From positions 53,471 through 117,470 of the forward strand of contig PBFW01000005.1 in the NCBI GenBank assembly GCA_002719955.1: a stretch of DNA of 64,000 bases, read 5' to 3'. Each line of letters starts with the position of its first letter. Within the stretch, counting starts at the first letter, position 1. A model generated the notes under the pieces. The model saw only the letters and a list, made by a program, of their open reading frames with translations. It ran no database searches and was not told the DNA's origin. Both the position numbers and the translations under genes were made by a program. This DNA comes from Deltaproteobacteria bacterium. Its GTDB lineage: Bacteria > Myxococcota_A > UBA9160 > UBA4427. Below, in pieces: positions 53,951 to 63,832 of this stretch.

Positions 53951-54003
53951 GGTCCGGTCGGGTCCGGCGCCTCGCATCGTTCCTCCCGCCCCATACCACG
54001 CCC

Positions 54004-55203
54004 TCAGTCCTCGGGGAGCACGACCTTCGGCAGGGGATGTCGATAGAGCCCCGCCGCATTCTCGCTGCACAGCATCCGGAGTTCGTTCTTCGGGAGGTCA
54101 CCCCAGACTTCGCGGATGACGCGCTGGCTATTGGGCCAGGTCCCGTCGCCATGGGGGTAGTCGGATTCGAAGAGGATATTTTCGATGCCGATGCGGTGAC
54201 GCGTGCTGATCGTGCCCGGATCATCGAGGGTGCAGAACCAGAAATTGCGCTTGAGCACATCCGCCGGCCGCTCCTCCCATCCCAGCCCGTATCCGGATCG
54301 GTCGATGATATTGTCGAGCCGGTCCATCAGCATCGCAACCCAGCCGATCCCGCCCTCCGACATGGCGATCTTCAGGTTCGGGTGCTTGACCGGATATTCG
54401 GACCAGAGCCATTCGGCACAGGCCGCGAGCGAGAGCTGGCCGAACATCGTCGAACCGAGCTGGACCGCGGGCGAATTCTCCGGCAGGTCATAGAGACCGG
54501 AGCTCCCGACATGGAGAGAGATCACCGTGTCCGTGTCGGCGCAGGCTTGAACGATCGGATCCCAATGAGCGCGGTCCCAGAGGTTCGGCATGCCAACGGC
54601 GTGCGGGCGTTCCGGGAAAGTCACAGAAACGAAACCGCGCTCGGCGTTTCGGTGGATCTCCTCGACCGCCCATTCGGGGTTCTGGAGATAGGTGACGCCA
54701 CAGGGAATGATCCGCTCTGGATGCGGATTGCACCATTCCTCGTAGATCCAATCGTTCCAGGCGCGAATACAGGCGCGACCGACCTCCTTGTCCTTGGCGT
54801 TGGCGAAGATGCGGCCACAGAATCCCGTGATCTGAGAGGGGAAATTCATCTGGGCCCAGATGCCGCCGAGATCCATGTCGCTGATGCGCGCGTCGATGTC
54901 GTAACAGCCCGGGCGCATCTGCTCGAAGCGAAAGGGTTCGAGTCGAACACTCTCGGGTCGACGTCCCGCCACTGCGTTCATGCCGACCTGCGTGAAGAAT
55001 TCGCCTTCGAATTGCCAGACTTCATGGCCCTCGGAGGTCTCGATGATCTTGGGGCCGCGATCGCGCAGCTTCGCCGGGAGATAGCGCTCGAAGAGCCAGG
55101 GCGGTTCGACCACGTGGTCATCGACCGAGATGATCGTGTATTGGACCTCGCTCGGTTCGGGCTCGGGGAGAAAAAGCTCGGGGTCGAGCGCCGCGGCGGT
55201 CAT
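54004..55203 (-). CDS. Amidohydrolase-2 family metal-dependent hydrolase or decarboxylase
   Basis: The product is 399 aa from ATG 55203, chosen for GGAG seven bases upstream (ATG 55221 is possible). ISVDDHVVEPPWLFERYLP holds the first metal region (DxH). The middle has VISLHVGSSG and LKIAMSEGGIGWVAMLMDR, and the end ILFESDYPHGDGTWPNS with the conserved aspartate. Relatives are zinc hydrolases or decarboxylases of the ACMSD group. A broken relative lies at 8816-9571 and keeps the same SDYPH block. It sits between two SDR genes. Confidence 0.88.
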   Translation of the reverse strand: MTAAALDPELFLPEPEPSEVQYTIISVDDHVVEPPWLFERYLPAKLRDRGPKIIETSEGHEVWQFEGEFFTQVGMNAVAGRRPESVRLEPFRFEQMRPGCYDIDARISDMDLGGIWAQMNFPSQITGFCGRIFANAKDKEVGRACIRAWNDWIYEEWCNPHPERIIPCGVTYLQNPEWAVEEIHRNAERGFVSVTFPERPHAVGMPNLWDRAHWDPIVQACADTDTVISLHVGSSGLYDLPENSPAVQLGSTMFGQLSLAACAEWLWSEYPVKHPNLKIAMSEGGIGWVAMLMDRLDNIIDRSGYGLGWEERPADVLKRNFWFCTLDDPGTISTRHRIGIENILFESDYPHGDGTWPNSQRVIREVWGDLPKNELRMLCSENAAGLYRHPLPKVVLPED

Positions 55204-55327
55204 GTCGGAACTCCGTTTCATTGCGATCTGCCTTGCATCCCGCCTCGGGGATCACGCTGGGAATCGGAACACGATATAAAAGACGGGGGCCTTTGGCTGC
55301 CGCCGCCGACATGCGAGAATGCGACCC

Positions 55328-56293
55328 ATGGCCAAACTCAGATTCGACGACAGGGTGGCGATCGTGACCGGGGCAGGCGGAGGACTGGGGCGCGAATACG
55401 CCCGGCTCCTGGCCTCCCGCGGCGCCAGGGTCCTGGTGAACGACTACGGGGGGGATACCCGAGGCCGTGGGCGCTCAGAAGAGCCGGCGGCGGCGGTCGC
55501 GAAGGAAATCGAGGCCGCGGGTGGCGTCGCGGCCTCGAATGCCGAGTCGGTCGCGGAATCCGCGGGTGGGTCAGCGATCGTCCAGGACGCGTTCGATCGC
55601 TGGGGCCGTGTCGACATCGTCGTTCATAATGCTGGGATCGGCGCTGGGACTGGGGCCTTCGAGGATCTGCGGGACGAAGAGATCCACGCCGTCATCGGAA
55701 CCCACCTCTTCGGTGCCTTCCACGTGCTTCGACCCGCCTGGCGCATCATGAAGGCGCAGGGCTATGGCCGGGTCGTGAATACCTCCTCGTCCACGGCCCT
55801 CGGTGTCGATGGCAGCTTCGATTACCCCTCGGCCAAGGCCGGATTGATCGGCCTCTCGCGATCGCTCGCTGTCGACGGCAAGAATCACGGCATCAAGGTC
55901 AACGTGATCATGCCGCTGGCCTATACGCGCATGGCCGCAGGCGTGCGGAACCGCGCCGTGCGTGAATGGATGGAAGGGACCTTTCCACCGCGCAAGGTCG
56001 CCGCGCTCGTCGCCTACCTTTGCCACGAGGAAGTGCCCGTGACCGGTGATGTCTTCTCGGTTGGGGGCGGCCGCGCCGCCCGCATCACGACCAGCGTCTA
56101 TCCCGGATTCAAGGAGGACGAGCCCTCCCTCGAGTCGGTCCGCGACCACTGGCAGGAGGTGATGGCGGGAGGGGATCCGCTGATCGCCCTCGACGGCGCC
56201 GTGGACGCCGCGCTGATGGACGACGGATACGCCGCCATCGATGGCGCGTCGCTCCGGGAATCCCCGCCCGGGGGCGAGGGTTCGTCGATCTAG
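55328..56293 (+). CDS. SDR-family dehydrogenase, MFE-2-like
   Basis: The product is 321 aa from ATG 55328 (ATG 55319 is possible). It has VAIVTGAGGGLGREYARL, VHNAGI, NTSSSTALGVDGSFDYPSAK for the serine, tyrosine and lysine, and the region VNVIMPLAYTRM. The pattern is that of the 3-hydroxyacyl-CoA dehydrogenase domain of peroxisomal multifunctional enzyme 2. A role in beta-oxidation of a bulky or steroid-like acyl-CoA is plausible. The C-terminal 60 residues are variable. Confidence 0.88.
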   Translation: MAKLRFDDRVAIVTGAGGGLGREYARLLASRGARVLVNDYGGDTRGRGRSEEPAAAVAKEIEAAGGVAASNAESVAESAGGSAIVQDAFDRWGRVDIVVHNAGIGAGTGAFEDLRDEEIHAVIGTHLFGAFHVLRPAWRIMKAQGYGRVVNTSSSTALGVDGSFDYPSAKAGLIGLSRSLAVDGKNHGIKVNVIMPLAYTRMAAGVRNRAVREWMEGTFPPRKVAALVAYLCHEEVPVTGDVFSVGGGRAARITTSVYPGFKEDEPSLESVRDHWQEVMAGGDPLIALDGAVDAALMDDGYAAIDGASLRESPPGGEGSSI

Positions 56294-56326
56294 GGAAGCT
56301 TCCCCGCGCCGAGGGTCCCTTCCGAC

Positions 56327-57349
56327 TCAGCCGCCCTGCAGTTTTTCGATCACCGCGCGTGAGGCGGCGTCGTTCTTCGGGTCCTTCGGGACTGGGAAGA
56401 GAATCCGCTCCGCCACGTCGTCGTATTCCTCGAGCAGGATCTCCGCGATTTCATCGTAGGTGCCCGCCGGGACGAAGGTCCGCAGGATTTCATCGGTCAC
56501 CAGATCGTTCATCTCGGCCCATTTCCCTTCGCGGGTGTATTGGCGAAGCTTCTCCCCCACGTCGCGCCAGCCGTGGTATTCGAGTGCGGGCCAGTAGGCC
56601 GGCGTGCTCAGCGTGAAGACCAGCGCCTCCCGCGCGGCCTGCATTTCGGCCTCGACCTCCTTCGCGTTCGCGCCGGTGGCGATCATCGGGCCGGCTGTGA
56701 GTTCGATGCGCAGATTCCGCCCCGCTTCCCGGGTGCCCTCTTCGAGGCGCGGCCGCGTCACCTCTCGCAGATAACGGGCCTCGCTATTGGTCGGATGGGT
56801 CTGCAGCGCGTCACCCACCTTGCCGACGGCCCGGGTCATCAGCGGTCCGACCGCTCCCATCAGGATCGAAGGGGCTCCACACTCGAGTGGGCCCGGATTG
56901 AAGAAGGGCTGCATGCGATTGAGGCGGTAGGACTCGCTCTCGAAATCCAGCGGCGCGTTGTTCTGGAACGTGTCGAAGCAGGCGCGCACCGCGCCGACAT
57001 AATCCGTCAGGCGTGCCGCCGGCGCGCTCCAGGGCATGCCGAAGCGGCCGATGATATTGCCCTTCACCTGGGTGCCGAGCCCCAGCTGGAAACGCCCCCC
57101 CGAATAATCCTGGAGATCCCAGGCCCCCTGTGCCGCGAGCATAGGGCTTCGGGCAAAAGCGACTAACACACCCTGACTCACGCGCAGCGTCGAGGTCGCC
57201 CCGAGCGCGGCCATCGACGAGAGCATGCCATCGTGAACCGCCTCCGCCACCGAGAGAGTGTCGTAACCCAGGGATTCGACCCGTTTCGCGTGAGGGATGA
57301 TTTCGCGCAGGGGGACGTTTGCGCCCATCGTGGCCGTGACCTTCAACAT
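56327..57349 (-). CDS. LLM-class oxidoreductase (TIGR03617-like, F420-dependent)
   Basis: The product is 340 aa from ATG 57349, with AAGGAG nine bases upstream. Luciferase-like marks are AKRVESLGYDTLSVAEAVHD, VLVAFARSPMLAAQGAWDLQ, SGGRFQLGLGTQVKG and the SILMGAVGPLMTRAVG turn. The family includes F420-dependent reductases and monooxygenases. The gene diverges from the LLM gene at 57537. Confidence 0.85.
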   Translation of the reverse strand: MLKVTATMGANVPLREIIPHAKRVESLGYDTLSVAEAVHDGMLSSMAALGATSTLRVSQGVLVAFARSPMLAAQGAWDLQDYSGGRFQLGLGTQVKGNIIGRFGMPWSAPAARLTDYVGAVRACFDTFQNNAPLDFESESYRLNRMQPFFNPGPLECGAPSILMGAVGPLMTRAVGKVGDALQTHPTNSEARYLREVTRPRLEEGTREAGRNLRIELTAGPMIATGANAKEVEAEMQAAREALVFTLSTPAYWPALEYHGWRDVGEKLRQYTREGKWAEMNDLVTDEILRTFVPAGTYDEIAEILLEEYDDVAERILFPVPKDPKNDAASRAVIEKLQGG

Positions 57350-57536
57350 CGTTGCCGACTCCTTTGGATCTTCGGGCGTGACGCGAGATCGCTTCGCCCA
57401 CTGCAGGGCGTTCAAGAGTAGGCGTCCGCGTGGGGAATCGCCGGTCGCTCGCTCGAGCGAAGTCTTCAATCAACGCTCGTTTCCTGTTCTCGAGCGCCGT
57501 ATGCTCCGGCCACCCGATTCCAGGAGACTCGAATCC

Positions 57537-58523
57537 TTGCCCACCGCCCTGCGCCTCAACATGACCGGCCATTCCGATGAACCGAGCCTTGAATCCGCGC
57601 GCTATCGCGCCGCGATCGAGATGGCGGGATTCGCCGAGGAGAACGGATTCGGGGTCATCAGCGTCGAGGAGCATCACGTCGCCGAAAACGGCTGGCTGCC
57701 CTCACCGCTCACCCTCGCGGGCGCGATCATCGGGCGCACCGAATCGATTGCCGTCAGCTGCGCCGCGCTCCTGATCACGCTCTATGAGCCCGTGCGACTC
57801 GCAGAGGATATCGCCGTCCTCGATCTCGCGAGTGGTGGGCGCTTCAGCTTCGTCGCCGGACTCGGCTATCGACCGAAGGAATACGCCGCCCTCGACAAGA
57901 ATTGGGAGGCCCGGGGCAAGCAGATGGATCACACGATCGAGACCTTGCTCAAGGCCTGGAGCGGCGAGCGCTTCGAATATAACGGTCACGATATCCGCGT
58001 GACCCCGGTTCCGGTCTCGAAACCCCACCCGCCCTTCGCGATCGGTGGGATGAGCCGGGCGGCCGCCCGTCGGGCGGCGCGATTTGGCTTGCCCTTCTAT
58101 CTGCCGATGGATATGCCCGAGTTGGCGGAACTCTACCGCTCCGAGCTCGAACGTCTCGGGAAGCAGGGAGTCGTGACCCAGCCCGCCGAGGGAAATTCGA
58201 TGATCTTCCTCGACGAGGATCCCGAGCGCGCCTGGCACGAACTCGCGCCCTATTTTCTTCGCGAGGGCCAGGAATATTCCGATTGGAAGCGGGAAGGCGT
58301 CCCACGACCGGGTGAACAACCCGTCGTGGGAATCGACGATCTGAGAAGCCAGAAACGCTACGAGATTCTCACGCCCGCCGAATGCGTCGCGCGAATCCGG
58401 GCGAGCGGTCCGGATTCCACGGTCTGCCTCCATCCGCTCTGCGGTGGGATCCCGATCGATCGTGCCTGGCAGGGACTCGAGCTCTACAAGAACAGGGTCC
58501 TCCCGGCCCTCCCCGCCGCCTAG
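57537..58523 (+). CDS. LLM-class oxidoreductase
   Basis: The product is 328 aa. TTG 57537 is favoured because AGGAG lies eight bases upstream; an ATG at 57501 has no site. EMAGFAEENGFGVISVEEHH, LITLYEPVRLAEDIAVLDLA, GGRFSFVAGLGYRPKEY and PFAIGGMSRAAARRAARFG are the family patterns. It is the third of four such genes in the window and is transcribed toward the CMD-family gene. Confidence 0.87.
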   Translation: MPTALRLNMTGHSDEPSLESARYRAAIEMAGFAEENGFGVISVEEHHVAENGWLPSPLTLAGAIIGRTESIAVSCAALLITLYEPVRLAEDIAVLDLASGGRFSFVAGLGYRPKEYAALDKNWEARGKQMDHTIETLLKAWSGERFEYNGHDIRVTPVPVSKPHPPFAIGGMSRAAARRAARFGLPFYLPMDMPELAELYRSELERLGKQGVVTQPAEGNSMIFLDEDPERAWHELAPYFLREGQEYSDWKREGVPRPGEQPVVGIDDLRSQKRYEILTPAECVARIRASGPDSTVCLHPLCGGIPIDRAWQGLELYKNRVLPALPAA

Positions 58524-58612
58524 TCGGATCCGTCAGGACGGAAGAGGGATCCACGCAGCGCGAGAGAGGCGCTGAAGGCCGTCTATCCCAACCCCCTACC
58601 GAGGAAGACACG

Positions 58613-58966
58613 ATGAACGAAGAAGAACGAGAACAGATGATCGGACAGATCGCAGAACTCCTTCCCCTGCCCAAGGAGATCGAGAAAGAATTCGCGACAC
58701 TCACGGCGGACACCGTAATGGGGGCGCTCTGGTCCCGAACGGGCATCGCCTCTCGCGAGCGCAGCATGATCACGATTGCCGCTCTCACGGCGTTGGAGCG
58801 TCCCCACGAACTCGAAATCCATCTGGGACTCGGCCTCGACAATGGCCTGAGTCGGGAAGAGATCTGCGAAGTGATCATGCATATGGCCGTCTACGGCGGG
58901 TGGCCGGTGGCGGTCGAGGGCATGCGCGCGGCGAAAAAGGTCTTCGAAGCCCGCGACGCCAGCTGA
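58613..58966 (+). CDS. Carboxymuconolactone decarboxylase-family protein
   Basis: The product is 117 aa from ATG 58613, after GAGGAAG. The family pattern is ALWSRTGIASRERSMITIAA, then RPHELEIHLGLGLDNGLSRE and EVIMHMAVYGGWP. It lacks the paired C-x-x-C of AhpD peroxidases, so a PcaC-like lactone decarboxylase or related role is more likely. It lies 89 bases after the LLM gene in the same direction. Confidence 0.87.
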   Translation: MNEEEREQMIGQIAELLPLPKEIEKEFATLTADTVMGALWSRTGIASRERSMITIAALTALERPHELEIHLGLGLDNGLSREEICEVIMHMAVYGGWPVAVEGMRAAKKVFEARDAS

Positions 58967-59074
58967 AAAGAGCTGCCGGACGTCGTGCGCGCAGGGTCTC
59001 GACCGAATCGATCCGGGACCGGAGGATGCGAAGCGGGTGTCACGGGGCCTCTTCCGGTCGCCCGCCACGATCCC

Positions 59075-59941
59075 TCAGGCGCTGAGAAAGCGCGAGGCGA
59101 AGAGGTCGATGGCCTTCTTCTTGGCCTCGAGACCGTCGAAGGCCCGATCGTGATAACCCCAGGCCATGCCCATCGTGGCGGTGACGCCGCGTGAGGCGAG
59201 GTCCTGGTAGAGGTCCTCCGAGGGTTCGGCATTCGGGATCACGAAGATCTCGAAACGCTCCGCACCCGCCGGGTCCCGCTTCCCCCGATCCGCCAATCGC
59301 CTCGCCAGATCTGCGAGCAGGGCATGCACCTCTGGGAGCTCGTAATTCATGCCGAGCCAGCCATCCTGTGCCACCGCGCGGTCGAGGGCCGCTGCACTCT
59401 TGCCACCCACCCAGATCGGAATCGGGCCGGCGGGCTTCGGCGCCACACCCGTTGGCGGAAAATCGAAAAATTCCCCGTGGAATTCGACTTCCTCTTCGGT
59501 CCAGAAGCGCCGGATGATCTCGAGCATCTCGTCCATTCGGCGTCCCCGCCCGCGGACCGGGTGGCCTAGCAGGGCGATCTCCTCGGTCAGCCATCCCGCG
59601 CCGACCCCGAAGCGGAATCGGCCGGGACAGAGCAGGTCGAGCGTCGCCACCTGGTTCGCCACCGAGAAGGGCTCGCGCAAGGGGAGCACATAGACGTAGG
59701 TCATCACCTCGAGCGTCTTCGTCGAGGCGAGCACGGTGGCCGCCGTCACGAGGGGGTCCGGAAAATCAGAGCGATGGTCGAAGGGCGCCGGACCACCCGA
59801 GGGATGCTGGGCGTCGAATTGCAGCGGCACCGCGACGTGATCGGCCAGCGCCATCCCGCGAAAGCCCGCGGCCTCGGCCATGCGCGCGACCTCGATCGTC
59901 TGGTGAGGATCCTCATCGATATAGCTGAGCCAGAAATCCAC
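59075..59941 (-). CDS. LLM-class oxidoreductase
   Basis: The product is 288 aa. GTG 59941 has AGGAGGAGG just upstream, better than the ATG at 59968. It shows MAEAAGFRGMALADHVAVP, YVYVLPLREPFSVANQVAT, GRFRFGVGAGWLTEE and PIPIWVGGKSAAALDRAV. It is close to F420-dependent enzymes that act on alcohols or aldehydes. It faces the CMD-family gene and diverges from the DUF1214-like gene. Confidence 0.87.
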   Translation of the reverse strand: MDFWLSYIDEDPHQTIEVARMAEAAGFRGMALADHVAVPLQFDAQHPSGGPAPFDHRSDFPDPLVTAATVLASTKTLEVMTYVYVLPLREPFSVANQVATLDLLCPGRFRFGVGAGWLTEEIALLGHPVRGRGRRMDEMLEIIRRFWTEEEVEFHGEFFDFPPTGVAPKPAGPIPIWVGGKSAAALDRAVAQDGWLGMNYELPEVHALLADLARRLADRGKRDPAGAERFEIFVIPNAEPSEDLYQDLASRGVTATMGMAWGYHDRAFDGLEAKKKAIDLFASRFLSA

Positions 59942-60063
59942 GGGGCCTCCTCCTGAGTTCAAATGCATCGCCCGTGCTGGCGCCGGCGGGGTATCGTGTC
60001 GTCATGGTACTCGGCCCGCGCAGGCATTCCGCCCCCGTTCAATCACTCATCGAAGCCCATACG

Positions 60064-61290
60064 ATGGACCTCATGCTCGAAGAGTCGATCGACGCGGCGC
60101 GGCGCAGAGGCGAGCGGATCCTCTTCGAAGCGATTCCCGAGGCGGACGAGGCTTCGCGCAAACGCTTTCCGGATGTGGCGACCGAAGTGACGCTCAACGC
60201 CCTGGTCGGCCTGGCGGACGGCTATTCCGGCGAAGACCTTCCGCGGCTCATCATGCGAACACCCAGGCGGCTCGGCGGCACCCAGGTACCCGGGAACCGG
60301 GGACTCCACGATAATCCAGACACATTCTACCGACTGATCCCCCTCGATGGTCAGTCGCATTTCGTACTCGTTGGAGTCGCTCCGGCGAATCCGGCGACGA
60401 TCTTCGAACTCTCGGCTTTGACGGCGCAGTGGCAGACACTCGCCAACCTGACGAAGACCGACCTGGCGATCCGCCCTGGCAGTCGTTTCCGAATTCTCTT
60501 TCGGCCCGCGGAGGCTGCGACGGATGAGACGCGGGACGAGGAGCGTTGCGATCATCGGGTCGAGCTCACCCGCGACGCGGAGATGTTGCTCGTGCGTGAA
60601 ACGCTCGCGGATTGGAAACAGGAGCGGCCCAGCGCTCTCACGATCGAGAATTTCGTCGATCGCGGAGGGCCTCGGGACGTGGATGACGCCCCCCGCATCG
60701 AGGCGGCCGCACAGCGTGTCGAGAAATGGTTCAAGGAGGCGGCGCGACTCACGCTCGCTCCCCTCGCCCAGGTCCCGAATGCGTTCCCGAAGCCCGTCAT
60801 CAGCGGCGAGCACGGGAAGCTCGTCACGATGGCCTACTCGATCGGACATTTCTGGGTGCGTCCGGGAGAGGCCCTCGTGCTCGAGATCGATCCGGGAGAG
60901 GCCACCTATGTCGGGGCACCAATCACGAACCTGTGGGGCACGACGAATGCAAATCTCGCGCGAGGAGCGAGCTTGAACACCAAGCAGGCGGCCCTGAATG
61001 CGGATGGTTCCTTCACCTGCGTTCTGAGCCTCGAGGATCCCGGCGTGCATAATTGGCTCGACCCCGACGGCCTCGAACGCGGTTTCCTGTTTCTCCGCTG
61101 GGCGGGCCTCGACCCGAATCGCGTTCCCGATCGCGTCCCCGCCCTCGAGACCCGGCTGGTCCCGATCGGTGGACTTCGTGCCATGCTGCCCGCCGAGACC
61201 CGTTGGGTCGATGCAGCGGAGCGCGCCCAGATCCAGGCAGAACGCGAGCGGGATCACGCGCTTCGCTTCGAGGAGTTTTTGGATGAGTGA
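60064..61290 (+). CDS. DUF1214-like protein
   Basis: The product is 408 aa from ATG 60064 (an upstream ATG at 60004 is possible). The second half reads ALVLEIDPGEATYVGAPITN, then LWGTT, LNTKQAALNADGSFTCVLSL and PGVHNWLDPDGLERGFLFLRW, as in DUF1214 proteins found next to sulfotransferases in actinobacteria. The first half has RRLGGTQVPGNRGLHDNPDT and is less conserved. The function is unknown. The stop overlaps the sulfotransferase start by eight bases. Confidence 0.6.
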   Translation: MDLMLEESIDAARRRGERILFEAIPEADEASRKRFPDVATEVTLNALVGLADGYSGEDLPRLIMRTPRRLGGTQVPGNRGLHDNPDTFYRLIPLDGQSHFVLVGVAPANPATIFELSALTAQWQTLANLTKTDLAIRPGSRFRILFRPAEAATDETRDEERCDHRVELTRDAEMLLVRETLADWKQERPSALTIENFVDRGGPRDVDDAPRIEAAAQRVEKWFKEAARLTLAPLAQVPNAFPKPVISGEHGKLVTMAYSIGHFWVRPGEALVLEIDPGEATYVGAPITNLWGTTNANLARGASLNTKQAALNADGSFTCVLSLEDPGVHNWLDPDGLERGFLFLRWAGLDPNRVPDRVPALETRLVPIGGLRAMLPAETRWVDAAERAQIQAERERDHALRFEEFLDE

Positions 61291-62557
61291 GGAAAGCGAA
61301 ACCTACGATCGGCGAGCGCGATGGGAGCCGGCCCCCCGGCCCGAGTGGGTGGCCAAGCTCAACGAGGAAGGTGAGCGCCTGAATAGCAAGAGCATCGTTC
61401 CCCTCGACGAGAATTCGCTTCTGGCGGAGGCCCGCGCCAATACGGGACTCGACGATTTCGGGGAGGATGGCTGGATCGAGCATTTCCGCGTTCTCATCAA
61501 GGCCATCGAAGAGGAGGCGAAGCTCAATCTGATGGGCCGGATCCTGACGCGTTCGGATTTCGTGCAATATCTCGAAATCCGACTCCGCATCCAGGACTAC
61601 TACACGCGTTTCCCCGAGATCGACGACGAAGTGATCCACGAGCCGGTCATGATTCTCGGTCATGGGCGCACGGGCACGACGATTCTGCACGAGGTCATGT
61701 CCACCGATCCCCAGTTCCGGATCGTGAAGCGCTGGGAGGCGATGTTCCCCTGTCCGCCGCCGGAGGAGGCGAGTTACGAGACCGACGAGCGGATCGCGCG
61801 AGCGCATGAGCTGATCACGATCTTTGATCGGGTGACGCCTGAGTGGAAGGCGATGCACAAATTCGGTGGCGATCTTCCCGTCGAGTGCGCGGAGTACCTT
61901 TACGCCTCTTTCCTGTCGAATGTCTTCGTCTTCTCGTTCCAGATCCCGACCTATGCCAAATACATCCAGGAGCAGGAGATCGGGCACACGATCCTCTGGC
62001 ACCAGCGGGTCCTGAAACTGCTCCAGTGGAAATACAAGAAGGATCACTGGTTACTCAAGAACCCGCTCTGGATCGACCATATCCCCCGCGTTCTCGAATA
62101 TTACCCCGACGCCAAGATCATCCTCACCCATCGCGATCCGATCACGGTCTCCGACTCTTTCGTGAACGTGATGGGGACGATCTTCTGGTGGCGAACAGAT
62201 GATCCCTGGGGCGGTGGCATGCTCGACGATCTCGTGATGGCCGATGGTCGAGCGGAGACGCACGCCAATCTCATGCGCTGGATGGAGGATGGGACCTTGC
62301 GCCCGGGCTACGTGTCGAATGTGCTCTACCAGGATTTCATGGACGATCCCGTCGACACGATCGGCCGCGCGTGCCACGATCTGCGGCTCCCCTTCGGTGA
62401 TGAATCGGCGGAGCGCATGCGCAGATATCTCGCCTCCAAACCCAAGGGCAAGCATGGAAAATACGAATACGACTCGGCCGAGGCCGCGCAGGTCGCAGCG
62501 GAGCGGGAACGCTTCCGGACCTACCAAGAGTATTTCAAGGTACCCAACGAGTTCTGA
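61283..62557 (+). CDS. Sulfotransferase-family protein
   Basis: The product is 424 aa from ATG 61283, with GAGGAG seven bases upstream. The PAPS 5'-phosphate loop is in MILGHGRTGTTILHEVMSTD, and the 3'-phosphate region in NPLWIDHIPRVLEYYPDAK then TLTHRDP-like residues (ILTHRDPITVSDSF). It transfers sulfate from PAPS to a lipid, carbohydrate or steroid alcohol. It overlaps the DUF1214-like gene and is followed by an MFS gene after three bases, so all three probably form one transcript. Confidence 0.88.
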   Translation: MSEESETYDRRARWEPAPRPEWVAKLNEEGERLNSKSIVPLDENSLLAEARANTGLDDFGEDGWIEHFRVLIKAIEEEAKLNLMGRILTRSDFVQYLEIRLRIQDYYTRFPEIDDEVIHEPVMILGHGRTGTTILHEVMSTDPQFRIVKRWEAMFPCPPPEEASYETDERIARAHELITIFDRVTPEWKAMHKFGGDLPVECAEYLYASFLSNVFVFSFQIPTYAKYIQEQEIGHTILWHQRVLKLLQWKYKKDHWLLKNPLWIDHIPRVLEYYPDAKIILTHRDPITVSDSFVNVMGTIFWWRTDDPWGGGMLDDLVMADGRAETHANLMRWMEDGTLRPGYVSNVLYQDFMDDPVDTIGRACHDLRLPFGDESAERMRRYLASKPKGKHGKYEYDSAEAAQVAAERERFRTYQEYFKVPNEF

Positions 62558-62560
62558 TCC

Positions 62561-63832
62561 ATGCCCCAGACCGTGAGTGACCGACAAGCGAAGATCGCCC
62601 TGGGGATCCTTTCCCTGGTCTACGCGATCAACCTCCTCGACCGGCAGATCCTGTCGATGTTATTGGTGCCGATCCAGGAGGATCTCGGCGTCTCCGACAC
62701 GGCGCTGGGATTCCTGACGGGAACTTCTTTCGCCCTCTTCTACGCGACCGCCGGAATTCCGATCGCGCGCTGGGCGGATCGGGGCACCCGCACCCACATT
62801 ATTGCGATCGGACTGGTGCTTTGGAGTGCCGCTACCGCGGCTTGTGGCCTCGCGCGCTCCTTTGCGCATCTGGCGATCGCAAGGGTCCTCGTCGGGGTCG
62901 GTGAGGCCGCCGGAAGTCCCCCGTCCCATTCCCTGATCGCGGATTATTTCCCGCCCGAGCGACGGGCTCGCTCACTCGCGCTCTATACGATGGGGGCGAG
63001 TGTCGGCCTCGGCCTCGGTTATGCCCTCGGAGGATCGCTGGGAGAGCGTTTTGGTTGGCGAATCACCTTCTTCGTCGTGGGCGTTCCCGGCGTGTTGATG
63101 GCGCTCGTCGTTCGGTTCGGGATGAAGGAACCAGCGCGCGGAGCGAGCGAGGGCCGAGGCGACATCGATGCCCAGCCTCCGATGGGCATGGCGCTGCGAC
63201 AGCTCGCGGGGATCCGGAGCTATCGCCACATCGCCCTCGCGACGGCGCTCTATAATCTGGCCTCCTACGGATTCATGATGTGGGTGCCGACCTTCCTGAT
63301 CCGCGTCCATGAAGTGGATCGAACCGAAAGTGGAGTCTGGCTGGGATTGATCGCGGCGGGTTGCGGTCTGGCGGGTGCCTATACCGGAGGTTGGCTCGCT
63401 GATTTCGGCGCGGCTCGAGATCGGCGCTGGTTCTGCTGGCTGCCGGCCTGTGCAGGCCTTCTGGCGACGCCTTTCATCTTCGCTTTTCTACTGGTCGATA
63501 CCGGCGAGCTCGCGCTGCTCTGCTATGCCCCGATCACGTTCATCTCGGCGACATGGAGTGCACCAACCTTCGCTGCGGTCCAGGGGCTCGTCCCCCTTCG
63601 AATGCGGTCGATGGCCTCCGCCGTGCTCCTCTTCGTGCTCAACCTGATCGGTCTCGGTCTCGGACCTCAATTCGTTGGGATCCTGAATGATCTCCTGGGC
63701 GATCGATATGGACTGGAGGCCATCCGTTATTCACTTCTCGTGATCGGCATGGGCAAGGCCTGGGGCGCGATCCACTCCCTGCTTGCTGCTCGTGATCTGA
63801 GGGCGGATCTGGATCGCGCGAGCGCAACCTGA
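62561..63832 (+). CDS. MFS transporter, spinster-like
   Basis: The product is 423 aa with about 12 membrane segments. The N-terminus has SLVYAINLLDRQILSMLLVP and GFLTGTSFALFYATAGIPIA. The A-motif reads WADRGTRTH, and GVGEAAGSPPSHSLIADYFP is typical of spinster-type transporters. It starts three bases after the sulfotransferase stop. It may import the substrate or export the sulfated product. Confidence 0.88.
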   Translation: MPQTVSDRQAKIALGILSLVYAINLLDRQILSMLLVPIQEDLGVSDTALGFLTGTSFALFYATAGIPIARWADRGTRTHIIAIGLVLWSAATAACGLARSFAHLAIARVLVGVGEAAGSPPSHSLIADYFPPERRARSLALYTMGASVGLGLGYALGGSLGERFGWRITFFVVGVPGVLMALVVRFGMKEPARGASEGRGDIDAQPPMGMALRQLAGIRSYRHIALATALYNLASYGFMMWVPTFLIRVHEVDRTESGVWLGLIAAGCGLAGAYTGGWLADFGAARDRRWFCWLPACAGLLATPFIFAFLLVDTGELALLCYAPITFISATWSAPTFAAVQGLVPLRMRSMASAVLLFVLNLIGLGLGPQFVGILNDLLGDRYGLEAIRYSLLVIGMGKAWGAIHSLLAARDLRADLDRASAT

